A DNA stretch of 64,000 nucleotides from Capniomyces stellatus (lineage: Eukaryota > Kickxellomycota > Harpellomycetes > Harpellales > Legeriomycetaceae), in assembly GCA_001661515.1 (NCBI GenBank), contig LUVW01000002.1:751850-815849 (forward strand), read 5' to 3'. Shown piece by piece: positions 35,548-47,538 of the stretch. Each line of letters starts with the position of its first letter. The first letter of the stretch is position 1. The translations under genes were made by a program, and so were the position numbers. A model generated the notes under the pieces. It made no database searches and was not told the DNA's origin. It saw only the letters and a list, made by a program, of their open reading frames with translations.

Positions 35548-37799
35548 TGTTTTAAACAAAACTCGCTTTTCTCTTATTATATCTTTCTCTTATATCTTTC
35601 TCTTCTTATATCCTTCTCCTCTTATATCTTTCTCTTATATATTTCTCTTCTTATATCTATCTCTTTTGTTTCTATCTTTGTGTTCTTTCTGCATCAGTAT
35701 TGTGAATACTTGAAATGTCTTAAATATCTATTATTTTCTTGGTTTGTTGCAACAAACTTCTCTTTAGTGTTACATTCGCGTGTTGCTGGTGCGATTATTG
35801 ATGGTTTGGATGGGCTCGGATAAAGTAAGTAAATACAATCAGTTTATTTATAGTAAATAAAACTAACAAAGTAGGTTTTACCTTTGAATTGGATTCATGT
35901 TGTTGAATACTACTTTTAAGGCTGCGGTTATTTTTATTTATCCCGCTGCCTATTTCTTTTATTTGCTTTATTTGTTTATTTGCCCCCTTTTTTTTGCCGT
36001 ATTACTTTTATTGATATTTTGTTTATTTAAACTTTTATTGATTTTTTTAATAAAACAGTTATTCTATGATTTATCCAAAAAAAAAACGTGCAGGTTTAGA
36101 CTAAAGCATTGCCTTATATATTTCCAAAATCCTCAACGACTATAGCATCACTTTTATCGTCGCTCAAGTTTACCTCTGACTAATTTACAAATTGTTTTCT
36201 TTTTTTAACCTTCAATACATTCACTTTTTTTTAGCCCTATAGCGCACTTTATTTATTGTACTTTTTTTTCCGCTGAAGGAATGAATATACTGGTAATCGA
36301 GCAATTATCTCCAGTGTATGTATAATTTAATTAATTTATTAAACGATTATGTAGACTTGTTAAAGTTAGAATTTTCTCGCACTACTATTTTCACTTTTTC
36401 ATCTTTGTATCAAAATCTACAACCCAAACAACTCTTACTTTCATTTGCTTAATGTCTCGTCTTTTATTTCACTTTAACCCCAACTAGACTATAATTTGTG
36501 CACATTCAAAACAATGCAAAACTTATATTTTTGCTTATTCGAGTGCCTTAATCTAATGGCTAGGTTTGATTGGAAAAATTAATGCTAAACATTAAGCTAA
36601 GAAATAGCTAAATTCGATGCTATCCACTAAATTAAAGCTCAACTTTGCTTTTATTATTTTTCCTCTTTTTTTATTTTTATTATTTCTTTTGGCTATAGTC
36701 GAGTTAATCTGAAAACTACAGTTGATATTACTAACATCATTCTATTCAATAAAAGCAATCGAATATATTAGACTGCTTACATTATGTGCTCCACTACTGC
36801 ATTGCTTTGTCGCCACTATTATATTTCCCCCATTGTATAGACCACACTTTGATTTTCTGGTATACAAATAGTTATTTGGACAGTGACATTAACGAGCAGT
36901 GCAATTTCGCCTAAGATTTTAAATTTTGTTGTAAGATCATTACTTTTAATTGCGATTATTAGATTATTTACTATCACTGTCATCATGATACAACTCGGCT
37001 TTTAACTATGTTCTTTATACATCTGCTTCATAAGGTCAAAATTACAAACATGAACTGCCTGGTATGATCTTTTATTATTGCTTTAGTTCTTTCCGCTGGC
37101 ACCATTAGATTCAAGTGTGGTATACATATAGCATGAATTTGCTTGGAAATAACAAAGGAAAGAAAAACGTACCAATACAGTGCACAATAAGGCGGCATAA
37201 TCACAACATGTCTTTTGTAATACGACAGCATGAATTTTGATGAACCCAAATTATTAATGCAAAGGTAGTTTCAAAAAACAAATTATATCACATAAACAAA
37301 TGGAATTTCCCTCTTCCCAACCCAGCGCTTGATCTGCAATAGGTACCAACCCCAAAGGCTAAATGACAATGTTGACTCTAAAATATGGAACCCAGATCAA
37401 TGCTGCTAAAGATTGATGTAAATTTTACTCCTGTTAAAGCCTAACAAATGGCTTCTTTGATCACCAGGCATATGACAAGATTATTTTGTAAGATCCAAGC
37501 CAGGAATAATGGCTGTGATCAAAAGGATTAAAAGCCAAAATGAGCAAAAAAACATCCGAAATGAAGTGACAAAATTAGGCTAGCAGTAGAACCAAAAATA
37601 ATGTTTAGCCGATGTTCAATGGCTTTTTGTAATTGGTAGGCAAAAAAAAAATTGAAGCTGGACAAAAACAGCAGTAGAACGGCAAAACCGAAAGAGAAAA
37701 AACTTGGTTTATACATAAATTTTTTTATAAAAAAAAACCCGAAAACAACAAGCAATATTGAAAATCAAAACTCTAATTTCAAAGTAAATATAGGCTCAT
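35548..37799. other. Gene-free 2.25 kb, EFR3 promoter side to phosphate-carrier 3' flank
   Basis: It is A+T-rich with a pyrimidine-rich imperfect repeat (TCTTATATCTTTCTCTT type) at about 35570-35670 and several T-runs. Frames of 73-82 codons at 35897 and 37028 are of the length expected by chance in such DNA. No RNA gene is recognised. Confidence 0.4.
35570..35670 (+). repeat. Imperfect CTTATATCTTTCTCTT tandem repeat
   Basis: Five to six imperfect pyrimidine-rich units lie immediately upstream of the EFR3 start codon, probably in its 5' leader or promoter. Confidence 0.7.
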
Positions 37800-39138
37800 T
37801 TAATTTTTGATTGCGGCTGGGGCAGCTGGGGCAGCTGGAGCTGGTGCAACTGAGCCTGAGGCTGGCAAACCGGCTTGAACCTTGTATGTATCATAGATAA
37901 ACCATTGGAGAGCGGTGAGAGTACCAATCATGAAAATACGTGGTCCCAAACCAGTCCAGATTCCTCCAAATCCGAGATCCTTGACAATCTTGACAGCTTG
38001 AGTGCCAGTGGATTGTCCTGGAACCTTGACGGCGTTATTCAATTTGGATACGAGGACATCAGCTGGGTGGGAGATAATAGCGCAGAATACACCAGCAATA
38101 TAACCAGCAGTGAAAGTAACTCCGAGTTGTTCAGTCTTTGAGTACAAGTGCTTTGGTTTGATCATAACGTGTTTGTAAAGAAGATTGACGGTGGTTTCAA
38201 AAGTAGAGAATTTGACCATTGTGTATGGGATTTGACGCAACCAAAGAGGAACCAAACCCTTGTAGAATCCATTGAATCCCTCGGAACCATGGATCTTTTT
38301 AATTCCAGCAATGAAGCTTGGTGCAAATGGTTCCAACGAGGTTTGTGATTTGACCTTGAGGGCTTCCATTGGGCACAATACTACATCGGCAATAACTTCA
38401 GCAGAGGCTGAAGCTGTCAAGTACAAAGCGGTTCTGTTTCTGTTAGCAAAGTCCTCACCAACAATTTGTGCGTACTTGTATTTGAAGTAATCGTAGAACC
38501 CGTATTTGGCTGCACCTTGCATGGAGTAACCCAAAAGAGTTGGTATACCACCAGTGTAGAGAGATTTGACTCCTCCTGCTTTGTAGATTGTTCCCCATCC
38601 ATTGAAAATACCCTTGTACATGGTTTTATTGACCTAAAACAAACATTGCCAAACATATTACATATTGGTTGGTTGTTTAGCTGGTTGGTTGGTTGAAAAC
38701 AGGGCTTGCGATTTCTATATGCTAGGTCCTTATTAGTACAGCCAAGTCAAGCTAATTTACCTGTAGTCTGGTTTTGACAAGATCGAGTGGTGTTACGAGC
38801 CAATGGGTAAGTCCACAGGCAAGAGTTCCTCCGACTGTGCATGCTGCAAAGTACTATAACCAATTCAATGGTGCCAAAAGTCTGCGTGTTAGTTTCTACC
38901 TCTGTATATATCACTATCCCCATACCCTCGTTTGAAACAAAAGAGTCTGGTACGCTTTATAGATTTGCTAATCTTAAGCACCTATAATCGAGATTAAGGT
39001 GACAGAAAAAAAAGAAGCGAAATACTGCGTGTCTGTACTTACTCTTGGTGAGTTGATCTCAATTGCTGAGTGGGCAACAAAAGATTTGCCTTCTGGAGTC
39101 TTAAAAGACTTTGATAGTGTCTCTGCTGATGGGAACAT
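37800..39138 (-). CDS. MIR1: Mitochondrial phosphate carrier (3 exons)
   Basis: This inner-membrane carrier imports inorganic phosphate with a proton for ATP synthesis. Exons 39138-39043, 38853-38761 and 38633-37800 give 340 aa. It has six TM helices in three repeats with the carrier signatures [10 protein letters not shown] (~54-63), [10 protein letters not shown] and [10 protein letters not shown]. Phosphate-carrier-specific segments are [53 protein letters not shown] and [16 protein letters not shown]. The N-terminus ([20 protein letters not shown]) is a short presequence-like segment. The C-terminus is an unusual Ala/Pro tract ([15 protein letters not shown]). The first two exons are short and come from in-phase splicing. 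Confidence 0.95.
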
Positions 39139-41121
39139 ATTGAAAATAGGTTACGATGTTTTTCAGCATGTAAGAACAAAGAATACAAGGAGCAGAATTA
39201 ATTTGCCCAGATTAATTTAGTCTTATATTAAATTTTCTTTTTCTTTTCCTTTTCCTTTTTCCTTTCTCACTTTATTCCACTATCTTTTTTTATTCCTTAT
39301 TTTTTTTTTGCTTTTGCTTAAGCTTTTCCGTAAAGCTTTAAATCTTTATTGCTATTAATGACTTGTAAGACGAAAAAAAAAAAAAAATCGAAAAGATAGT
39401 GGGCAAATTATAAAACTATTTTTCGACTTGATAAGAACAATTGATCAATTTAGCAACATAAGATTTAGAAAATTAGCAAAAAATGTATGTGAAGGGTTAG
39501 TGCCTGTGTTTTTCATTGGGTAAATCGACCAAGCACTATTTTACGGCAACTCTATTGGACTACAAAATTATCTAGTTTGGCTATGCTAATGTTAACAAAC
39601 TCAACGTTTATATGTGATTGGGTTTAAGGGCTTGAGGTTTAAAAAAAATAAAAAATGAAAAAGAACAACAAATGAAAAAAATAACAAATGGAAAATAACA
39701 AATGAAAAATAATAAGTGAAAAGTAATAAGTGAAAAGTAACAAATGAAAAAGAAAAAAAGAGATAGAAAAAGCTTAGACTCAAAGTGAACGGGAAAAAAC
39801 ATTCTGATGTTGTTTGCATCATACTTTTTTAGCAATTCAAATCTGAAATTGATGGGGAATTATTTAAACGCCAGGCTTTGCGATATTTTAAGGTTTTTTA
39901 TTGGACCATTTGTTTATAAAGTTATATAAACTAACGCTTTTGAAATTTAGATTAATGATAACTGAAGGCTTCGTTTACCAATGTTTATTCTTAATCAAAA
40001 GCTAAATGTACCACTATACTTTAGCATTAAAACGCTTAGAAATACCGTTCAAGTTATCAAATAAACAAAATAGCATGTTACGCCTGCTTTTGCACTTGAA
40101 GGAATTATCATGTTTAAAACACCGTCTGAGCACAACAGTGAGCTTGGCCCCTGAGAGCACTTTTGACTTGCAGATCTGATAAAGTGCGGGCCTTTTTTTT
40201 CAAAAGAAACCCGACTCTAAAAAAAATGAAAAAGAGTGAAAATGGCAACAGGCTAGCTGTTGTACTTTCAGAACAGGATAGATAAGACTATTGGAGATAT
40301 TAGCAACCATGAATTAAGCTCGACGATTGCCTTCATGTGTTAGATACTTAAAGATAAGGGTTAGTCGAACTAAATAAATTGCCAGACATTAATCATTAAA
40401 TTAAACTGGCCTCATCGATAATGTTCTACTACTAACCAACTCGAGTTGTTTTCCCAGAATTAAGATGAAAAATTCAACTGAAGCAGTGTTTTCGCTTGGA
40501 GGCATTTAAAGCCCCGACAAAGGCTTATAATAACCAACTTGATCCCTGAGGCCAAGCTAGAGATATCACTGTATCTCATCTTTGATTTCTACTCATAATG
40601 AGCTGCCGTGCACCAACACAGAATATTATCGTAATCGTATATATATGCCAAATTATATCCTAAAAGATACCTCGCGTGTGCATAGGCCATGTAATTTGTT
40701 TCTTTTTTTTTTGATGAAAGAGTGAATTGGTTTATACACAGTGTTTTTGCAATTAGCCCAAGCAGAGAAAAAAAGTTGTTTCAGTTTACTAGTTTTATAA
40801 ACTGAGGCTATGATAAATTGCCAAAACTGCTTCTCGGATTCTATCGTAATAAGAAAAATGCCACTATTCTTGTGATCGACAAATTAACCAGACAGTGCTA
40901 TTCATGGGTAAAGTTTGCACACCACCAAAAGCCTGTCCATTCTTTTATTATTGAAAAGGCCCGTTTATTCCTATTGGGACGAAACCTGCTTAATTTAATA
41001 TAGGAGAAAAAAGGCCTCCCACTTGACAAAGCAGTATTATTAAGTCTACACAAGATAACTCATATCCACGATAAGTAAAAAAAATGCTTCTGTTGCTAGT
41101 TGTAGAAAATATAAAGACAAA
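39139..41121. other. Divergent 1.98 kb intergenic region, phosphate carrier and TANGO2
   Basis: It contains T/A runs (39295-39310, 39373-39386) and AAATAACAAATG-type repeats at about 39650-39760. A 61-codon frame at 40818 (CxxC and LVIDKLTRQCYSW in alternative frames) is not supported by a start, and I do not call it. The region presumably holds both divergent promoters. Confidence 0.4.
39650..39760 (+). repeat. Imperfect AAATAACAAATGAAA repeat
   Basis: Seven to eight imperfect A-rich units of about 14-15 bases lie in the phosphate-carrier/TANGO2 intergenic region. Confidence 0.7.
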
Positions 41122-42090
41122 ATGTGTATAGTTTTCTGGAAATTAGACAAAAATCCAAAACACAACCTGCCTTACAAGTTTGTCTTTGCAGGTAATCGAG
41201 ATGAGTTTTACAAAAGACCCACCAAACCGACGCATTACTGGGAGGAATACGCCGTAAAGGTGCTTGCTCCATTAGATTTAGAACCTCCAGAAGATAAACA
41301 AGGGACCTGGATGGGAATCAATGAATTTGGAAGGGTGGGCTTTTTGACAAACTTTTTTGAAGAAAAATTCAAAACAAAGGGAAGCAAGTCAAGAGGATTG
41401 GCGATAAAGGATTACCTGACATACAGCCATATAAATCCAACAACTCTCAATAAACCCCTTAATTCACCAAATGCCGATTCAAAAGTTTCAGCAGACATAG
41501 AAGATATGTCTATTTGCACAAAGCTGAATTTGGCTGGCATTGGCTCTGAAGAGTACTTGCAAAAGCTAAACCGCGATGCAGGAGAGTATGATGGCTTTAA
41601 TTTGATTGCAGTCGATTTAAAGCTTATGGAATGCCATTACTTCACAAATAGAATAAACAAAGACGAGGGATATATTGAACAGGTTACGTTAAATGAACTA
41701 CATGGACTTTCCAATTCAACTTTGGATTCCTGGCCAAAGGTTCAAAAGGGTAAAGATATGATCAATGAAATAATGAATGTCCCAGGTATTTCTGAAGCCG
41801 AATTCGTTGAGAAGGTGTTTGATGTATTGGCCACCCAGGACCCATATTCGGAAATGTCTCCGCCGGAGGTTGTCAATTTCAGAAATGCTATATGTATACC
41901 CAAGTTAACACTAGATACAATCGAACCAGGATCCGATTTGCTATATGGAACCCGCACATCTTCTATAATTCTTGTGGACATGGACAACAATGCAACGGTT
42001 TATGAACGGACACTAGATCCCAGCACCCAGAACATTGTGTGCGACCAGGACGTGTCTGACTTGTGTTACAAACTCAAGCTAGATATATAG
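41122..42090 (+). CDS. TANGO2: TANGO2 family protein (NRDE)
   Basis: TANGO2 proteins are linked to heme trafficking from mitochondria and to lipid and secretory homeostasis. The single exon encodes 322 aa, somewhat longer than human (276). It opens with MCIVFWKLD, keeping the conserved Cys2, and carries the defining AGNRDEFYKRPT motif at about residues 31-42. Further family blocks are GTWMGINEFGRVGFLTNF, SRGLAIKDYL, YDGFNLIAVDL, LHGLSNSTLDSWPKV and YGTRTSSIILVD. All expected positions are present, so it is probably functional. The start is the ATG next to Cys2, because Cys2 is the conserved N-terminal residue. It is divergent from the phosphate carrier across a 2 kb spacer. Confidence 0.95.
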   Translation: MCIVFWKLDKNPKHNLPYKFVFAGNRDEFYKRPTKPTHYWEEYAVKVLAPLDLEPPEDKQGTWMGINEFGRVGFLTNFFEEKFKTKGSKSRGLAIKDYLTYSHINPTTLNKPLNSPNADSKVSADIEDMSICTKLNLAGIGSEEYLQKLNRDAGEYDGFNLIAVDLKLMECHYFTNRINKDEGYIEQVTLNELHGLSNSTLDSWPKVQKGKDMINEIMNVPGISEAEFVEKVFDVLATQDPYSEMSPPEVVNFRNAICIPKLTLDTIEPGSDLLYGTRTSSIILVDMDNNATVYERTLDPSTQNIVCDQDVSDLCYKLKLDI

Positions 42091-42817
42091 TATGCACTTT
42101 CTCTTGGTTTTCTAGGCTAATTTTTGCAGAATATTATTTGGCATTTTTAAACTAGAATGATTTGAAAAGCAAAAGGCAACTAAATTACAAACACAATAAA
42201 TCTGTAAAGGTCTACAAAAGCATTGTATTCTTTGTGGCGTCATTTTGGCCCAAGTTAACCCCAAAGTTAAAGGAGGTGGGGAAAGGGAAGAAGGCTTATT
42301 TCCACTTAGAAGCAAAAGTACAGTCATGTCTCCACAATTGCAGTCAAACCGGATGCAATTGATTGTCAGTTCAAAGTCACTAAACGCAGAGAATTACATC
42401 TGTTTTGTTGTTATTGATTAAAGTTTTAGTTTTAAAGTTAGTGAAACAGGTTTCTGTTTTTTTTTTGATTTTTTTTTATCGAAATAGGGTATTGATTTTC
42501 TTGGTACGACTTTATAATCTCGGTTAAATGTTATTACTTAAAATAGGATAAAACAAAAGTGAAAGCGAAAGTGAAAATAGCACTAGTAGTCGCTTTACCC
42601 TTCAAAGTTCAATTAGCACAAGCTGGTAGACAATTGAACAATAAACTGGAATTGTGCAAACTTCAGAAATCGAATAGGGGGGCCTTTAAGCTATTCCCCT
42701 TTTAAAGTTACTTGACCAAAAACAATAGCAATAACAACAGCAACAGCAACAATAACAAAAGTAACTTTTCATAGCAAGATAGTAGGATAAAAGCAACATA
42801 CACGAGTTTGTTTAGAC
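42091..42817. other. Intergenic region, TANGO2 to GDE1
   Basis: Tandem-gene spacer with T-runs at 42457-42478 and CAACAG/CAATAA-rich DNA at 42723-42760 in the presumed GDE1 leader. No gene is seen. Confidence 0.35.
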
Positions 42818-45800
42818 ATGGGTGCCGACTTTGAGAGCTACTTGTTTGTTATTCGAAACGCAATATTTATTTTGGAGCCATACGCGAATCTAAATTTCAA
42901 GGAAATAGGTAGGTGTGAAGTAACCCTAGTTCTACGCTTTTCTTGGCCTTCTTTTGTGCTAGCTTGAATCCATTGTAATACTTGAATAATAGGCTAATAA
43001 CATACCAAATATACCAGGGGATAACTAAAAAACACAATATCTTTAAAAAAAACCCCATGATACTTGTTCTCACTATCGTGTTTTCATTTGTGGTGGGGGT
43101 GATGGAATGCATTGTTAATAGAAAAATTGCAAGAATATGTAGCCAAGCTCACTGAGATATGGAACTCGCAAGCAGAATGTAGCATTTCCGAATTGTGTAG
43201 CCATGATTCAGACGCAAGGATATCAAGTAGTGAGAAAAAATCTTTGGTTAAAAGATTGGTAGGCTTTTTAAAAATCCGTTGGGAACTTCAGGAAGTGAAA
43301 AAACAGCTTCTCCAGCTTTCAAGGTTGGTAAAACCCGCACATATCAGATTATAACGCGGATATAAATCTGTTTGGGTACACTTATACGTGTGTCTGTGTA
43401 TGCGTATCAATGTATATATATATGTATGCAACTGTTTTTTTTCTATAAACGAACCGATAGTCAACACCATGATGTTTACTATCAACGCCTACATAATAGG
43501 GGGAGCAGCAATACTGTGTTTAGAGATATTACTTTCAAGTATGACAAGTCAATGGTAGTGATCATACAAGTTTAAACACAAATTCACTTAAAACTAAAAC
43601 TCAAGTACAAATACAAGCATATAGCACCGGCAAAATATGTTACTTTTTTAGATTTTGTATTCACGGTAGCCTTAATGTCTGTATGAGTAGGTTGAGGGTG
43701 CTAGATATATAGAAAGGATAAGAAATACAATAGACAATATCCTTGGCTGTGTTGATAACAATGGATTTGCCGAAAACGGCATACCGAGTAAAATTCCTGT
43801 TTTTAAAGACAAAGTTCAAGAGATATTCAGGTACATTTATTCTGCATGCTAGTTTTTCTGGTTGAAAAGACGCAGTGTTTGTAGAAAAAATATCGTGAGT
43901 TTATACAGTACTGTGTGACTAGATACTAATGAGAATAGGCTGTCTCGATTTTAGAAATAATTCCAAGACTCAAAACAATGTATTCAATGCTATAATCAAC
44001 TCTGACCCTATTGCTTTGAGAAATGCGGCACAGCTGGAAGAAAGGTGGTGGAACGGAAGCTATTTTGGACTCAGCGTATTCCATATATGTGGTTAGTTAG
44101 CTTATATATATATTTATATGTATTCATATGTTTTCGGGCTTTTTACCTCACATCGCCATAGATTGGCAGGCATTATTCTTCCACCCAATTTTTTTTTAAT
44201 GCTTTTTGAGAAAACAGGAATCTGCGGAGACTTTGAAACGACAAAAGAGGTGTTGAGTTTGATGAGAATTACCAGCGATGCCCACACAAGACTGAACGAA
44301 AAGTATATGGGCAGGTTTTCCGCAAAGGATATTTCAGGGCTGTTTGGGTTTACTAACGTATTGTCTCTATTTAAAAACGAGTTCTCTCGGTTACAGTTAG
44401 GCTCTGAGCAGCCTACTTTAAATAACAGTATCACGCTCAGCAAAAAACACTCACAAACTACGGCTACTGGACCCAAAGAAGATAAGATTATCATATTGCT
44501 TGATTTTAAACCAAACAGCCTTCGCTATGATGGGACAGTTGGTGTGCAGCTTGAAAGTGCACCCTTTTCAAAAAGCAGCACCAGTTCTGTGGGAATAGAG
44601 AAAGGTGGCGTGGAAGACGCGCTGTGCTACGAGCTGGAAATTCCTATTTTGATTTTGACCGTAGCTGGGGGCAACTTTACTTTTAGAAAAAACAATGTTG
44701 GGAGCACACTAATCACAAAAGGCTGGATCGAGAAATCGAATATTTTGCCAGAATATTTTACAATTGAGGTTTCCAACCCGTCCAAGCAACATGTCACGGT
44801 TGAATGGGTAAAACTGGATTGCCATTCATTTCTTAAAGCCATGACTTTGCCGAGTAACTCTACCAACTTGAATGTTGAAGAAAGTGCTGGGGATAATGGC
44901 TCAGGTAGTTTGAGTACATTTTCTGAAAACGAAACTTTTGCGAAGGCGCGCAGTTTTACCCTTAGGACAGGTCACTTTGACCTATTTGAAAAGCACAACA
45001 ACGCGATTAAGTTGAAAATAGGAAAATATCCTCAGTTAAGCTTGTTCGGAAAACAGTGCTTGGAAGTGGTGCTGAGTGCGGATCATGACAGGTCTAAAAA
45101 TTACTTGATAGATGTCGAAGTACATGTCTCTACGCCATTTATGCTTGCTGATAGCCATTTGGGTGGCGCAAAAACGTATTTATCACACTCTTTGCATAGT
45201 CCAGAGCTACTGGATGCATGGGATTGGCTAAATTCCTGTTTTAAGTGGTCTTTTTCAGACAACACTACTTTACTGTGTGGCCACCGGGGATCTGGTATGA
45301 ACACCTATGTTGGAGCTAATGGAGGTAAACTTCAGCTAGGGGAAAACACATCTCAATCAATACATGAGGCTTTACGTTCGGGTGCTTCTGTGGTCGAATT
45401 TGGTTAGTTTGATTCTTCTTTATTTATTGGGCAGCTCTAACATAGTTTCTACCTTTGCTATTCCCACTGTTGCTATTTTTTGGTCAACTTACAACCACTT
45501 GGTCATTCCTAACATAGAGCTAACTCACTTGATTTAATCTGATTTTAACTAGACATACAATTGACCCGAGACTCCAAACCCATAGTCTACCACGATTGGG
45601 TTGTGTCGGAAACTGGGTTTGATATCCACATAAACGACATTTCTCTTGTGCAGTTTTACGGTCTAAACAAATGCCTCCGCTCGCAAAATCTGCCAGGCGA
45701 TCTGGCATCAGGCGACTACCCACTTTTAAGGCGGAAAAGAAGCCTTCCCGGGTTACATGGGTATATTGGCGCATTTATAGAAGACACACAAAATATCCTA

Positions 45801-46715
45801 GCTGCGCCTATTACTAAAGGAAACAACTACTTGACTGTTACTGGCCCGTTCATTTCTTTCCAGAATCTACTTGATGTAAGTGCTGCTTAATATATATGGC
45901 TTTACACAAGTCTGTTTGTTCAATAAAAACTGTAATCCAACAACAATATGCAGTTTAATAATAGTAATAATAGCAACAATGATAATAATGACATAAAAAA
46001 ATAGGAGCTGCCATCTGGACTTGGCATAAATGTCGAGTTCAAGTACCCGATGATAGACGAGGCTGAGGAATACTTGATTAACAGGACTTTTGAGATTAAC
46101 TGGTTCATTGATAGCATACTACATGTTTTGGTTATGCATCTTCACAGAACCATGAACGGATCTGATAAAGCTTCGTTGGATGTAAAGCCAGTTATTCTGT
46201 CGTCATTCCACCCTGAGCTTTGCATTTTACTCAACAATAAAATAGGACACATACTCCCTGTGCTGTTCTTAACTGATGCTGGTGCTTCAAAGATGGCCCA
46301 TCCCATGTGCAACTCGTTGGCACAGGCCATTGCATTTTCCAATGCCCATGGTTTAGCTGGCATAGTTTCCGAGTCTACTGTGATCACAGACGCGCCTGAT
46401 TTGATAGGACTTGTGCAATCCAACAACTTGAAGCTGTCGACATACGGCAAAAGAAACAATTTGGAGAGCTATGTTCAGATTCAAAGGGACTATGGTGTAA
46501 ACATGATAATTACGGTAAGTATGTTTAAATTGACACTGCCCACCCCCCCCCCCCCCCCCCCCCCCCCCCCCNNNNNNNNNNCCCCCCCCCCCCCCCCCCC
46601 CTCCCTGCAATCGCATACTTTAGAAGGCTCATAATATATTGCTCTAAATATGCATTGTGTGTAATTGAATTAGGACTATATACGGCAGGCAGCCAGCGTT
46701 ATTAACTTCAAGTGA
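42818..46715 (+). CDS. GDE1: GDE1-type SPX-GDPD glycerophosphocholine phosphodiesterase (9 exons, assembly gap in last intron)
   Basis: Gde1 hydrolyses glycerophosphocholine to choline and glycerol-3-phosphate and responds to phosphate through its SPX domain. Exons are 42818-42908, 43122-43323, 43461-43554, 43691-43830, 43955-44044, 44162-45402, 45553-45875, 46005-46514 and 46674-46715 (910 aa, in phase). The SPX features are YANLNFKEIEKL and NTVFRDITFKYDKSM. The GDPD domain (~575-905) has CGHRGSG, LGENTSQSIHEALRSGASVV, EFDIQLTRDSKPIVYHDW, NVEFKYPMIDEAEE, ILSSFHPELCILL and GLAGIVSES. The last exon supplies 13 residues (DYIRQAASVINFK). The usual MKFGK SPX start is absent, so a further 5' exon is possible. 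Ankyrin repeats typical of Gde1 are not evident between residues 210 and 570. Intron 8 contains the N gap. Confidence 0.9.
46543..46601 (+). other. Poly-C tract with 10-N assembly gap
   Basis: Twenty-nine C, ten N (46572-46581), then twenty C, all inside the last intron of GDE1 between its donor at 46515 and acceptor at 46673. The true length is unknown. The neighbouring exons are intact. Confidence 0.95.
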
Positions 46716-47538
46716 AAGTTACGATTTTGTCTTTTATCTTTAGCATTCCTGATTTTTTGCTGATCTGGGCTGGTTGCTCTGGTATCTCGCTTTTACTAGT
46801 AGCCTGTTCTAGCCCTACTGTTTGAAATTTTAATATACATTCATTAACTTTTTTTTTTAATTTTTGCTATTTACGCAGATATAACACACCTACATGATAT
46901 GTTATATTTGACCTTTTTTGGCCACATTAGCATATATTTCTTTTTTTAATTGTAATACATCTCTTATTATTGTATATTGCTTTCCTTCTTTGAAAGCGGG
47001 CATTGGAAGGTTCTTACAACTTGGCATTGTTTTCCTCTTGTTTACTTGTTTACTTGTTTGTTTACCAATTTGAGTTCAAATGTAATTGGATAAAGGGGAG
47101 TTGAAGCAAATTCAAGCAAGTTGGAAACAACACATCAAGTTTCTTATTCAACTCGTAGTTCTGCGATACGTAATACTGCTAGCAAAAATCAAAAATAGTA
47201 TAATGTAAAAAAGAGAAACCCTTGACATAGAAATACCAACCGTTTTATGTACAAGTTTAACTAGGGACTAAATCTAAAAGCTCTGGCAGTTACCCTTTAA
47301 ACTCAATCCATTTAATTCTATATCCTAGTGCTCAAGTCGTTTTACTCTTCAATAGAAGGCACAGATAGAACAAAGCATAAGAATAAGAATAGCAACGCAC
47401 AAAGCTGAAACAACAAATAAGTCAATAAAAAAATAACAAAAAAAGAGCTATTTACCACGGCTGTGACATTTTATCGGATAAAGACTAAAACCCTGCTTTA
47501 TAAGATATCTTTAAACATTTTAATCATTCTAAACAAGT
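46716..47538. other. Intergenic region, GDE1 to membrane protein
   Basis: A+T-rich spacer with T-runs (46850-46862, 46944-46950) and three TTTACTTGT-like units at 47040-47062. No gene is seen. Confidence 0.4.

Noticed and set aside
46572..46581. Biological meaning of the N block
   Set aside because: It is an assembly gap of nominal length, not sequence.
46500..46634. A poly-proline C-terminus for GDE1 read through the C tract
   Set aside because: A GTAAGT donor sits right after MIIT, and a downstream exon with a TAG acceptor gives DYIRQAASVINFK and a stop. The poly-Pro reading is intronic and spans an N gap.
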